A DNA stretch of 64,000 nucleotides. Origin: JADFXI01 sp963784135 (GTDB lineage Bacteria; Nitrospirota; Thermodesulfovibrionia; Thermodesulfovibrionales; Dissulfurispiraceae). A model generated the notes under the pieces. It made no database searches and was not told the DNA's origin. It saw only the letters and a list, made by a program, of their open reading frames with translations. The stretch covers positions 62,001-126,000 of the forward strand of contig CAWAQG010000006.1 of the NCBI GenBank assembly GCA_963784135.1. Direction: 5' to 3'. Every line of letters begins with the position of its first letter. Positions within the stretch are counted from its first letter, which is position 1. The position numbers and the translations under genes are program-made. Positions 18,301 through 24,941 of the stretch are shown here, piece after piece.

Positions 18301-19965
18301 GTTTCGGCCACCTTTACATCTGGCTCATCGTCGTCCCCAGGGTCTCAGACCTACACGGCGGGACAGAGCGGAACATTTACGGTGCCTTCCGGAGTTACTC
18401 AGATTACCGTAACCATGTGGGGAGGGGGAGGTAGCGGAAACCGTGATAGTTCGGGGAGTAACATATCAAGTGGTGCTGGTGCCGGCAGCATGGTTAATTA
18501 TAATTTATCAGTCACTCCTGGTAATTCAATAGCCTATTCAGTTGGCTTCGGTGGTGCTTCAGTTACAACTAATTATACGAGTGGTAATAATGGGGGGAAT
18601 ACCACTTTTGGGCCTTTGATTGCATATGGTGGTGCTGGTTCTTACTATGCTGACCACGGTGGTACTGGAGGAAATGCTACAGATGGCACTAATACTGCAA
18701 CTGGAGGCAATGGTGCAGTTCATAATGCCGGCACAGGCGTAGGCTTTAGTGGTCAGACAGTAAGTGCAGGCGGTGGAACACTATACGGCGGCGGTGGTGG
18801 CGGAGGTTATGGGTCTCTTGCATGGGCTGCTGGAGGAAATGGAGAATCTGCCGGCGGTGCTGGTGGCAGCACCAGCTGGGGCGGCGGCGGTGGGGGTAGT
18901 TATGGAGTAGGTGGAACTGGTGATGGGGGAAGCGGCACGCAAGGAAGTGGTGGTGTTTCGGGTCTCGCAGTAGCATCAGGCAAAGGCGGCGATGGCCAGA
19001 TACAGTTGACATGGAGCGGTCAGTCGCCAACCACTTACACGGTCACTCCGTCAGCGGGAAGTGGCGGAAGCATAAGCCCCAACACAGCCCAGACAGTGAA
19101 CAGCGGTTCCACGGCCTCATTCACAGTAACCCCAAGTAGTGGGTACAGCACCTCATCGGTGACGGGTTGCGGAGGGACATTATCAGGCAGCACTTACACG
19201 ACAGGAGCAATTACAGGAAACTGTGCAGTTTCGGCCACCTTTACATCTGGCTCATCGTCGTCCCCAGGGTCTCAGACCTACACGGCGGGACAGAGCGGAA
19301 CATTTACGGTGCCTTCCGGAGTTACTCAGATTACCGTAACCATGTGGGGAGGAGGAGCTGGAGGTTACACTGGCGAGTCAGGATCATCTAACGGTGATGG
19401 TGGGGGAGGAGCCGGCTCGATTGTTGGCTACAATCTTACCGTGACCCCAGGACAGAACATAAACTACTCTGTCGGAGCAGGGGGATTGGGCGGCCAATCT
19501 CAAAACGCACTAGGCGTGTCAGGCGGAAGTACATTGTTTGGAACTTTAATTGCTTATGGCGGCCAACCCGGTACAGCACAAGGCTACGGCGGGACTGGCG
19601 GTAACGCTACAGACGGAACGTACACGGCTAACGGAGGAGCCGAAGGAACTACCAGCGCAAATGGAGGCAACGGTCAGCAAGTATCTGCTGGCGGAGGTAT
19701 GCTCTACGGTGGAGGAGGTGGAGGAGAGCCTTTTGCCTATAGTACGTGTTCTACAGGCCTGGGCGGAACCAGTTACAGCAACACTACTGCCTGTGGAGGA
19801 TACGGCGGAGGCGGTGGTGCCAGTTATGGCAGTGGCGGCAGCGGCTATGAAAGTTCCTCTCAGGCTGATTCAGGCGTAAATGGTGGTGGAGGAGCAGGGT
19901 TATGGGCTGCATCGGGTTATGTTGCAGGCAAAGGCGGGAATGGCCAGATACAGTTGACATGGTAA
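12382..19965 (+). CDS. Giant secreted RHS/SLH/glycine-rich surface protein
   Basis: The 2,527-residue product begins with a signal peptide (1-25) and FYYAGSSLSQIPSANSVYEY, followed by a long YD/RHS-repeat shell (roughly 40-1135). The shell ends at YIYLNGKLVAMS, just before the point where RHS proteins normally carry the YYHTDxxGTP core and tip; these are absent. Instead come an InlB-type bacterial repeat (about 1146-1218), two Ig-like modules (1220-1420), three S-layer homology domains (about 1427-1475, 1493-1545, 1563-1610; each with DVP and TRDQMAAF or PRDQMAAF), a first glycine-rich domain (1640-1900), and two further units of InlB-type repeat plus glycine-rich domain (to 2527). The protein is likely exported and bound to the cell surface. 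The two last units are near-identical over 325 bp. Antisense frames here are shadows of the glycine codons. Confidence 0.8.
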   Translation: MMRPSKAVLIAFLFIFFSMPSLLIAADPSEDPFYYAGSSLSQIPSANSVYEYVDPFSGYLTLVHTDIFLPGNGGLDLALMRRYNSAIWSRRDTSFPGVVAANERSPLGIGWSMHMGIVRNPLGTGSGNQFLMNNPVVEMPDGSQHILYMNKNDQTTYISKDLWIYKAITTSTWTLTLTDGTVYTFECDGNVGYTTNDGVQVAQVTKIQNAAGTSTITISYEHDTNGNSNINTITDSVGRTIQFSYSNSLLSSISVGSRTFQYSYLTISSWDSTTPTNKFLSQVSVPAGNPWTYSYNTSTNTYDLQTITYPSGGTITYGYGNVYFDTGMSNVEFRVVTQRTAGGRDIPAGTWTYQYSSGGTSDNTTITGPGGLSEVHAFNGWGNNYSAGDYGSVWKIGRPISKTVYLNNSLILTEAFNWTQGTEISTNEEANAGWSGLGGQVYDNGVFIPELSSSSTTRDGKTYSTTYSNYDSYGNPGTIAESGDASRTTAITYWTNASLNIVKGKPASETVSGSFTGTFNTRHTYATNTGLPTSITSYGVNTNYSYYSDGNLDSVTDANGNTTLYQWSYGRISQIQPPQSGTTINKTINSNGTIASETNGRGYTTSYTYDGLLRVTSISPPAGYGNTTNYTYAADSSTKTETRGNYYTDYYYDGFGRPSGTSDIRGVSTTITYQSYGPKDYLSSNIGDTTNYDYFGRPTSIVHQDNTSIGYAYSGSDVTVTDEASYSTQLYYDAFGNPDEKLLGQVTDANGAITTYGYNILGSLIDSTQGSTSRTFSFDTTKNFLNSESSPEKGTITYGRDNVGNMTSMLDALGNQVYYGYDNNYRLTLITYGSNNLTFGYDGANNRTSMDSPAASINYTYDPSNRLTIKSETIVAQPYTTTYGYDDNDNITSIIYPSDTTLTYGYNNNNQVISVTGFGGSITPVSYCATAPCIGLPGSFADSSGQTTLLSYTPRNLTSQITTGSAVSNVQYGYTDTRGNMTSITDNINPSLNQTMTYDNLSRLYTFDGSWGSGSLSYNTVGDRLLKTVAGVNTSYSYSSNRLTSTSGGEAATFSYYNSGDLQSLNGVSLTIDMLHNVTSYNGVSFAYDGDGMRVTKSSGGNTVVYHYDKDGRLLSEDGGNGVLIADYIYLNGKLVAMSTSQAQPSSYTVTPSAGAGGSISPNTVQTVLSGSSVSFTITPNAGYQIAGVSVDGVLVGAVSSYTFSNVTANHTISATFTAAPSLTGLALSPASVVGGSISQGTITLSAPASSGALVTLISNNPPNNPSVVTVPASVIVEAGQTFASFTITTAPVSNPTSVTITATYDAVAQSATLAIGSAPPPTLFQLTLNQTSVTGGNAWQGTVTLSTPAPSGGAAVILQSTNTATGIVYQIGTVTIPENSRSYTFTINTTAVSSDTSWIISASYLGATLTADTLLTIQPPTPEGTFSDVPSSYWAFDDIEAIYQAGITVGCGNGDYCPSENVTRDQMAAFLIRALYGENFICNGGVNCATETPYFSDVPATDYFFPYIQKLYELSITTGCGNGDYCPSAGVTRDQMAAFLIRALQVIAGQDTENFSYTSTPPYFGDVPSTDPFFKYVQKLKDDNITTVAGSYNPTQITPRDQMAAFITRAFLTNAIITSTFTVYTPPVSREAHSSAPPGALTWTTPGSYTWTVPSGVTSIAVDVQGAEGSQGGAAGYDGTFGGLGGYGARVQATLAVTAGQTLVILVGDESNDQSGGYNGGGTGGNGGGNGGGYGGGGGGFSSIAAQDGSLLAVAGGGGGGGGSYASFRVGGAGGSSDQNGIQGATAGGVYAGTSGIGGTQSAAGNGGVSSPNPADGSGLSGNSSTGGNGGALSGSGDYGAGGGGGGGGYYAGGGGSANGAAGDGGGGAGGGGGSSWTNGTNVIYTAGYNSGSGYVSISTSSSTSSTTYTVTPSAGSGGSISPNTAQTVNSGSTASFTVTPSSGYSTSSVTGCGGTLSGSTYTTGAITGNCAVSATFTSGSSSSPGSQTYTAGQSGTFTVPSGVTQITVTMWGGGGSGNRDSSGSNISSGAGAGSMVNYNLSVTPGNSIAYSVGFGGASVTTNYTSGNNGGNTTFGPLIAYGGAGSYYADHGGTGGNATDGTNTATGGNGAVHNAGTGVGFSGQTVSAGGGTLYGGGGGGGYGSLAWAAGGNGESAGGAGGSTSWGGGGGGSYGVGGTGDGGSGTQGSGGVSGLAVASGKGGDGQIQLTWSGQSPTTYTVTPSAGSGGSISPNTAQTVNSGSTASFTVTPSSGYSTSSVTGCGGTLSGSTYTTGAITGNCAVSATFTSGSSSSPGSQTYTAGQSGTFTVPSGVTQITVTMWGGGAGGYTGESGSSNGDGGGGAGSIVGYNLTVTPGQNINYSVGAGGLGGQSQNALGVSGGSTLFGTLIAYGGQPGTAQGYGGTGGNATDGTYTANGGAEGTTSANGGNGQQVSAGGGMLYGGGGGGEPFAYSTCSTGLGGTSYSNTTACGGYGGGGGASYGSGGSGYESSSQADSGVNGGGGAGLWAASGYVAGKGGNGQIQLTW
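18101..18425 (+). repeat. Intragenic direct repeat, copy 1
   Basis: These 325 bases recur at 19028-19352 with a single mismatch (the only difference I found is GGTAACGG against GGTGACGG). The distance between the copies is 927 bases, a multiple of three, so the frame is kept. Each encodes an InlB-type repeat module and the start of a glycine-rich domain. Confidence 0.85.
19028..19352 (+). repeat. Intragenic direct repeat, copy 2
   Basis: Near-identical copy of 18101-18425. The glycine-rich stretches that follow the two copies have diverged strongly, while the repeats have not, which suggests recent duplication or gene conversion. Confidence 0.85.
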
Positions 19966-20030
19966 GCGGAAACGGCTATGTGAATATATTGTAATGAAGA
20001 GGTAATGTCAAAAGTTTCATAAAAAAGGAT

Positions 20031-20136
20031 AAAAAATTACCACAGAGTGCACGTAGGAATCTTTTTATACAAAAAGCTTCATAAGGTCTTTCGGAGTGCT
20101 CAGAGTATTTCTCTGTGCTCTCTGTGGTAATTTTTT
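20031..20136. repeat. 106-bp element with perfect 17-bp inverted ends
   Basis: AAAAAATTACCACAGAG at 20031-20047 is the exact reverse complement of CTCTGTGGTAATTTTTT at 20120-20136. The inner part is also partly palindromic. It lies between the giant RHS gene and the S74 gene. It could be a small palindromic repeat element, or a strong stem acting as a bidirectional terminator. Confidence 0.55.
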
Positions 20137-20166
20137 GAAAATACGACTGAAGATACTAGGAGGAAT

Positions 20167-20808
20167 GTGATGAAGAGATTGATTTTATGTGTGACACTTG
20201 GAGTATTGCTTTACGTGTCTGCTGCGTCTGCAGCAGATGGGGATATGCTTGTGAGCGGCAATGTGGGAATCGGGACAACGAGTCCGACACATAAGCTGGA
20301 GGTGAACGGCACTGTCTATATTAATGCAGGAGCAGCGAATGCGGGTGTTGCTGCGCAGATATTGAATCCATCGGCAAACGGATACGGGCTAAGTGTCCAG
20401 TCAGGCTCTGGTAGCAGCGGAAATGCCGTCATATCGGCAATAAACAATAATTCCGGCAGTCTGTTTTATGTACTGGACAACGGCAATTACTATTTCGGTG
20501 GTGCAATGGTATCTACCAAGGAGCACAAGAAAAAAGTACAACCGTTTTCCGAGAGTGCCAGCGATCTCCTAAAGAACATTCAGGTCGTCACGTATAAATA
20601 CAATGAGGATAACAATGCGAGGGCAGATAGGATTGGATTTATAGCGAATGATGAAACCCATCCCATAGACAATAGACTTACAGCCAATGGGACCGGCTTT
20701 GATACACCCACTATTGTTGGTGTTCTGATCAGGGCTGTTCAGGAACAGATGTTAGAGATTGAGCAGCTCAGTGCAAGAATTCAGGATTTGGAGGGGAAAG
20801 GCAAATAG
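20167..20808 (+). CDS. Secreted protein with S74 (endosialidase) chaperone domain
   Basis: The 213-residue product has a signal peptide (1-22, ending ASAAD), then the VGIGTTSPTHKLEVNG segment common in fibre and surface proteins, a short Gly/Ser/Asn-rich stretch, and from about residue 115 an S74-type intramolecular chaperone. There STKEHKKKVQPF carries the serine/lysine used for self-cleavage in the family, followed by LLKNIQVVTYKYN, RIGFIAND and a C-terminal coiled coil. Such domains trimerise fibres and then cut themselves off. A signal peptide points to export rather than a phage tail. It may be a partner of the giant protein upstream; this is only inferred. AGGAGG precedes the ATG. Confidence 0.75.
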   Translation: MMKRLILCVTLGVLLYVSAASAADGDMLVSGNVGIGTTSPTHKLEVNGTVYINAGAANAGVAAQILNPSANGYGLSVQSGSGSSGNAVISAINNNSGSLFYVLDNGNYYFGGAMVSTKEHKKKVQPFSESASDLLKNIQVVTYKYNEDNNARADRIGFIANDETHPIDNRLTANGTGFDTPTIVGVLIRAVQEQMLEIEQLSARIQDLEGKGK

Positions 20809-20811
20809 GGC

Positions 20812-21375
20812 TCAATCCTCCACAGGCTCATTTATGAAAAACAGCAGGAATGAAGAGCATACGATTACGGCTGACCCGAGATAGAATATGGATTTCAAAC
20901 CGTAAAATTTCGTCATGTATCCTCCGATGATCAGACCTGCCGCCGAGAAAACGCTTACCACCGCATTAAACTTTCCGATCTGCCTTCCTCTCTTCTCCTT
21001 TTTCGTGAGGTCCCCGAGGAGTGATTCCCTTATTGTCAGGCCGACTGCATTGGTAACGCCGAGAAGGGCCTGCAATATGTATATCTGGTATGTTTCGCTT
21101 ATAAAGGTAAATGCCAGGAGTATAGCCGCGTCCATATAAGCGGTAAGGAAAAGGAACGGCTTTCTGCCGAGTTTATCGGAATAGCGTCCCACAAAGAATG
21201 AAGTGACGGCCTGAACGAGAATCATAATGCTGAACGCAAGCCCCAGCTTCTCCATTCCGCCGCTCAGCTTGGCCACATAGACTGCATAAAAAGGGCCTAT
21301 CAGTCCATACACAATGCCCCAGATGGAGGTCGAGACGGTAAATACCCTGAGGCTTTTCAGATTGGAAGGGTGCAA
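20812..21375 (-). CDS. Half-size MFS transporter (six membrane segments)
   Basis: The product has about six membrane segments and the MFS motif A region GRYSDKLGRKPF between the second and third. It ends with FFINEPVED, the normal end of the N-terminal half of a 12-segment MFS protein, so the second half is missing. It could work as a dimer of halves or be a truncated exporter. I place the start at TTG 21375, just after the radical SAM stop (21378-21380); a frame extends to 21462 but would lie inside that gene. Its position in the RiPP operon suggests export of the modified peptide. Confidence 0.6.
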   Translation of the reverse strand: MHPSNLKSLRVFTVSTSIWGIVYGLIGPFYAVYVAKLSGGMEKLGLAFSIMILVQAVTSFFVGRYSDKLGRKPFLFLTAYMDAAILLAFTFISETYQIYILQALLGVTNAVGLTIRESLLGDLTKKEKRGRQIGKFNAVVSVFSAAGLIIGGYMTKFYGLKSIFYLGSAVIVCSSFLLFFINEPVED

Positions 21376-21377
21376 GT

Positions 21378-22685
21378 CTACCGCGCCTTTGACAGTTTTC
21401 TGTGCCTGATGTCCTGCTTGATCAGCGTCCCGAGGGAAGCATCGTAATAAGGCCGCTTGCAATCGATGTTATTTATGTTTCCGTCCCTGATGTAAGCCAT
21501 GTACCTGCAGCCGCCGAAACAAAGCGGAAGATACTCGCACCTGCCGCATTCTTCATTCCTGTATATTCCGACTTTGTGTGAGCAGCCGTAGTCCGTTAAG
21601 CCGTCTTTTAAGTTCCCGATCTCAAAACCCGGCTTGCCGACAAAGGCAGGGCACTTGTAAACAGCGCCGTCATAATTCACCACATACGCGTTCGTAATCT
21701 CCACCATGCACGGCGTCGGTATTATCTTCGGCGTGTCGTATCCCCGCCTCAACACCTCATCCCGCAGCATTGCGCCCGCCTCCAACAGCCAGGGCTCGTT
21801 TATGGACATGCAGCCGTCGGTATAATCGGCAGGAGAGGTATCGTCTTTGGGCCGCTTCATAACAGCGTCGAATTTTATCTTATATATTTTGTCCGGGGTA
21901 AGCCCTTCCTCTTCGAGATAATCGAGCAAGGGTATGAACCGTTCATAACTTTCCCGATCGAAATTGCCGCCTATGCCGATCTTCACAATGTCACAGGTGT
22001 CCTTGATGTTCCGTATGATAGTGTCGAAGCTGCCCGCGCCCGATTTAAAGGGCCTGTAGCGATTATGTATCTCCGCGGGGCCGTCGAGCGTTATCTTTAC
22101 GCGTGTAAGTCCGAGACTGGACAATTCCCCGACAATTTTACGCCTGAAAAGCGAGCCGTTGGAAACGAGGGTGAAGGTGTAATCAGCGCCCCTGCCCTCT
22201 GCAAAAGACTTCAGCTCCTGCGAGATGGCCTTGATAAGTCCGGCGCTGAGCATAGGCTCTCCGCCGAAAAAATCGATGTTGAGGGCTTTTTTATCCGGTG
22301 TAAACTTTTCTTTGATAAAAGAGATGAGCTCGCAGGCCGTCGCGTCGGACATGTAGAGCTTCCCCTTCATGTCCCCCTCGAAACAGTATATGCATGAGAA
22401 GTTGCAGTCGAGGTTGATGACAACTGTAATGTTCAGCCCGGTATTATTTGCATTCAGCCTGTCTATCATGCCGACTACAGACAGTCTTTCCTCTTCCCTG
22501 TCGGCAACGATTATCCCAAGACCCGCCAGCAGCGCTTCATCGTCAGGATGCAGGGCATTTCTCTCTATGGCCCTGATTGTCTCCTCTTTAAGGAGAAGCA
22601 TCGAGGCCCTCCTGGTTGAATAGACGACAAGAGAGCCAGGCTCTTCTTCAAAGGGGTATGACTTAATATAACCGGAAAGTTGCAT
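21378..22685 (-). CDS. Radical SAM/SPASM peptide maturase
   Basis: The 435-residue enzyme has an N-terminal peptide-recognition-like region (1-85, starting MQLSGYIKSYPFEEEPGS) and a radical SAM core with CNFSCIYC (C94, C98, C101) that holds the SAM-binding [4Fe-4S] cluster. FFGGEP follows. A C-terminal SPASM domain carries cysteines in KCPAF, CSHKVG, ECGRCEYLPLCFGGC and IDC for auxiliary clusters. Such enzymes modify ribosomal peptides, for example by thioether or C-C crosslinks. A 33-codon gene for a cysteine-containing peptide lies just upstream. The N-terminus resembles maturases annotated as geopeptide-type, but I could not check this. No good ribosome site precedes the ATG; a hairpin lies upstream. 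Confidence 0.82.
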   Translation of the reverse strand: MQLSGYIKSYPFEEEPGSLVVYSTRRASMLLLKEETIRAIERNALHPDDEALLAGLGIIVADREEERLSVVGMIDRLNANNTGLNITVVINLDCNFSCIYCFEGDMKGKLYMSDATACELISFIKEKFTPDKKALNIDFFGGEPMLSAGLIKAISQELKSFAEGRGADYTFTLVSNGSLFRRKIVGELSSLGLTRVKITLDGPAEIHNRYRPFKSGAGSFDTIIRNIKDTCDIVKIGIGGNFDRESYERFIPLLDYLEEEGLTPDKIYKIKFDAVMKRPKDDTSPADYTDGCMSINEPWLLEAGAMLRDEVLRRGYDTPKIIPTPCMVEITNAYVVNYDGAVYKCPAFVGKPGFEIGNLKDGLTDYGCSHKVGIYRNEECGRCEYLPLCFGGCRYMAYIRDGNINNIDCKRPYYDASLGTLIKQDIRHRKLSKAR

Positions 22686-22741
22686 ATGGTTGGATGCGGC
22701 CCGAAAGAATTAATTACAAATTTTTGTTATAAATTAATTGA

Positions 22742-22759
22742 GGGGGGCGCAAGCCCCCC
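22742..22759 (-). terminator. GC-rich hairpin between precursor and maturase genes
   Basis: GGGGGGCTTGCGCCCCCC (minus-strand reading) forms a perfect 7-bp stem with a four-base loop, followed on that strand by the AT-rich TCAATTAATTTATAAC. It stands between the small peptide gene (stop at 22776) and the radical SAM gene (start 22685). It may be a partial terminator or an RNA-stabilising stem that makes more precursor than enzyme. There is no strict run of T, so full termination is uncertain. Confidence 0.55.
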
Positions 22760-22775
22760 ATTTTAATAAATATCC

Positions 22776-22877
22776 CTATGCCAGAGGTGTAACTGCACCT
22801 GCGCAGCACACAAGAGGACCCGCCATTTCTTCCATATCTACACCCAGATCCAGCACTGTTATTACCGCTCTCTCCAT
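22776..22877 (-). CDS. RiPP precursor peptide candidate (33 residues)
   Basis: The ATG at 22877 is preceded at ideal distance by GAGGAGGAATC. The peptide has an acidic leader-like half with ITVLDLGVDMEEMAG (residues 6-20) and a small, neutral C-terminal part containing the pair C24-C25 within GPLVCCAGAVTPLA. It lies upstream of a radical SAM/SPASM enzyme on the same strand, the usual layout for radical SAM-modified peptides. The two adjacent cysteines, and alanine, valine and threonine next to them, are possible sites for thioether bonds. A longer frame upstream to 22976 is not needed. Resembles the short acidic leader peptides of 'geopeptide'-like systems; unverified. Confidence 0.65.
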   Translation of the reverse strand: MERAVITVLDLGVDMEEMAGPLVCCAGAVTPLA

Positions 22878-22997
22878 GATTCCTCCTCTAAAAATTAAAT
22901 AAAACAGGGTTGTCAAAGACAAACTCGCATAATTTACCACAATAACACAATTATTGTAAATACTTATTGGAAACAAAAACCATTACTTAACTACGGT

Positions 22998-24941
22998 CTA
23001 AAATTTGAACCTTACGCCGGCCTCGACCCATCTCCCCGGATTTTTCTGATCTCCAAAAGAGTACTGCGAGCCGTTGAAGATATTATGCGCGGTCATGAAT
23101 ATCTCGGTAGCAGTTTTTGGTGTGGAATATATTTTCTTGGCGAGATTGAGGTCCCAGACAAAGGCATTGTAATTTGCGGCCTGACCGGACGGCATATCCC
23201 ACCATATATAGTGGCCGAACAGCTCTGCGCGAAAGGATTTTTTATCGTCGTATTTGAGCGACAAATTATATTCATAGTTTCCGGTATGGTCAGCGCCCTG
23301 CGGCATGACCATCACATAAGCCACACCCGCCTTAAGGGACATATTATATACCGGCGCTGTTTCTGCCTCCAGTTCAAATCCATGGCGGCCGATATCCCCC
23401 GTATTGGCCTCCCATCTATACCAGGGCGGAGGCGCCCCGCCAACCTTTTGTATATTGCCGGAAAGGCTATACTGGAAGAGAGTGGCCTTCAACCATAGGT
23501 AGTCGGTCACGGAAGATTCAACGCCGGCTTGATAGGACCAAACCTTCTCTGGCTTCAGGGACGGATTCGGATCGGTCAAAAGGACCCCGCCTGATGTCCA
23601 GGCGAGAGGCGGAGCACTGAACCCTCTTGCCACAGACGCCCTGAGAAGGGTCTTTTCAGCCAATTTATATGTCGCGCCGAAACTTGGGCTTAAGAAGGAG
23701 CCCGTGATGCTGTCATGGTCGAACCTTATCCCCGGGGTAATGGAAAGTCTATCAATCGACATCGTATCATTTGCATATAGCGCCCACTTGTCGACGGACG
23801 GGCTTGTCACGTCCGAAGCCGGCAGCCCGAAAGACTGGAGGACAGGCCCTGCATCGAGCGTCTGACGCAGGCTGCCATGGCTCATATCGAGACCGAGGAC
23901 AGCAGTATGCATGCCATGCTGCCAGATAAGCCTCGCATCCCCGCCATAGCTCTTCTCGTCGAAAATGCTGCGCAAAAAGGGCGCGCCCGCACCGCTCTCG
24001 CCGTAGGTCCCGAGACCGAGGAGACTATCACCCAAGTCATCCTTCTGGTGAAGTGAATACAGCGACGCCTTCAGACTGAGTTCCTTTGTTATAGCAGCAT
24101 CGATAGAGGCTGAGCCAAAAAGCGTTCCGATATTCCCGATGCCTTTTATGTCGCCGCTCGGGAAATCCCCGAAGTTTGAGCGCGGGTCACTATAGCCGAC
24201 ATTCAAGCCAACCTTCACATCACCTGAAAGAGGTACGCTGACCTTTGCATAAAAACTGTTATTCTCAAAATTTCTGTTGTCTCGTAATCCATCAGACCTC
24301 TCGCGGCCGGCGAACAGGTAATACCCCACGCCCCCTGCCTTGCCGAATATCTCGCCCTTATAATCCTGGCTGTTCCTCGTGCCGTAAGATGCGCTGACAG
24401 TCCCGGAGGGCGCGGCTTCGCTGCCTGCCGCCTTGGTGATTATATTTATCACGCCTCCGAGGGATGACCCCCAGGCGGATGATGCGGGGCCCTGGATGAC
24501 CTCTATCCGCTCTATTATCCCGACAGGAATATTGGTAGTAATAGCATTGCCGCTTGCAAGGGTGTTCCACGGGATGCCGTCGACCACCACAAGGACATGC
24601 CTCCCCTGGTCGGATTGGGAATTCTGGATATGCAGTAAGGAAGTGCTGCCGAAATCCCCGCCCTGAAAATCTACGAAGATACCTGTCACCCTGTTCAAGA
24701 CTTCGTCGACGGTGTGGGCATTCATCTCCTCGATATCTTTTGCAGTGATTACCGTTATATTTTCAGCCGTCTGCGAGATGGGCTTTTCATATCTCGTGGC
24801 TGTCTGGACATAGAGGTCTTTCTTTTCCCAAAACATGAGGAGCTCTTGTTCAGTTTCGGAACTCGACGCCACCTGCATCTCCCCGGGGGAAGAGGCATCG
24901 TCTTGTCCCAACGCTGGACTGCTTAGCATAAGGAATATCAT
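22998..24941 (-). CDS. TonB-dependent outer membrane receptor
   Basis: The 647-residue product has a plug domain (about 50-165, with ENITVITAKDIEEM, VDEVLNRVTGIFVD, IERIEVIQGPASSAWGSS and GGVINIITK) and a C-terminal β-barrel that ends with the aromatic VRFKF signal for outer-membrane insertion. Such receptors use TonB energy to import iron chelates, cobalamin or peptides. The ATG at 24941 gives an unusually short hydrophobic start (MIFLMLSSPALG, no basic residue). A better start with AAGGGGG ribosome site lies at 24976, but that frame ends after 12 codons at a TGA that overlaps the ATG. Joined, the two would make a normal signal peptide. So there may be a one- or two-base frameshift, or a coupled leader frame. 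It is first in the putative RiPP operon. Confidence 0.8.
   Translation of the reverse strand: MIFLMLSSPALGQDDASSPGEMQVASSSETEQELLMFWEKKDLYVQTATRYEKPISQTAENITVITAKDIEEMNAHTVDEVLNRVTGIFVDFQGGDFGSTSLLHIQNSQSDQGRHVLVVVDGIPWNTLASGNAITTNIPVGIIERIEVIQGPASSAWGSSLGGVINIITKAAGSEAAPSGTVSASYGTRNSQDYKGEIFGKAGGVGYYLFAGRERSDGLRDNRNFENNSFYAKVSVPLSGDVKVGLNVGYSDPRSNFGDFPSGDIKGIGNIGTLFGSASIDAAITKELSLKASLYSLHQKDDLGDSLLGLGTYGESGAGAPFLRSIFDEKSYGGDARLIWQHGMHTAVLGLDMSHGSLRQTLDAGPVLQSFGLPASDVTSPSVDKWALYANDTMSIDRLSITPGIRFDHDSITGSFLSPSFGATYKLAEKTLLRASVARGFSAPPLAWTSGGVLLTDPNPSLKPEKVWSYQAGVESSVTDYLWLKATLFQYSLSGNIQKVGGAPPPWYRWEANTGDIGRHGFELEAETAPVYNMSLKAGVAYVMVMPQGADHTGNYEYNLSLKYDDKKSFRAELFGHYIWWDMPSGQAANYNAFVWDLNLAKKIYSTPKTATEIFMTAHNIFNGSQYSFGDQKNPGRWVEAGVRFKF

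Noticed and set aside
17540..19960. Repetitive glycine-codon tracts as a possible CRISPR array or satellite
   Set aside because: The units have no fixed repeat and spacer lengths and stay in one open reading frame with a protein pattern.
22878..22976. Longer, 66-residue form of the RiPP precursor
   Set aside because: The upstream part is hydrophobic and without ribosome site, while GAGGAGGAATC clearly marks the ATG at 22877.
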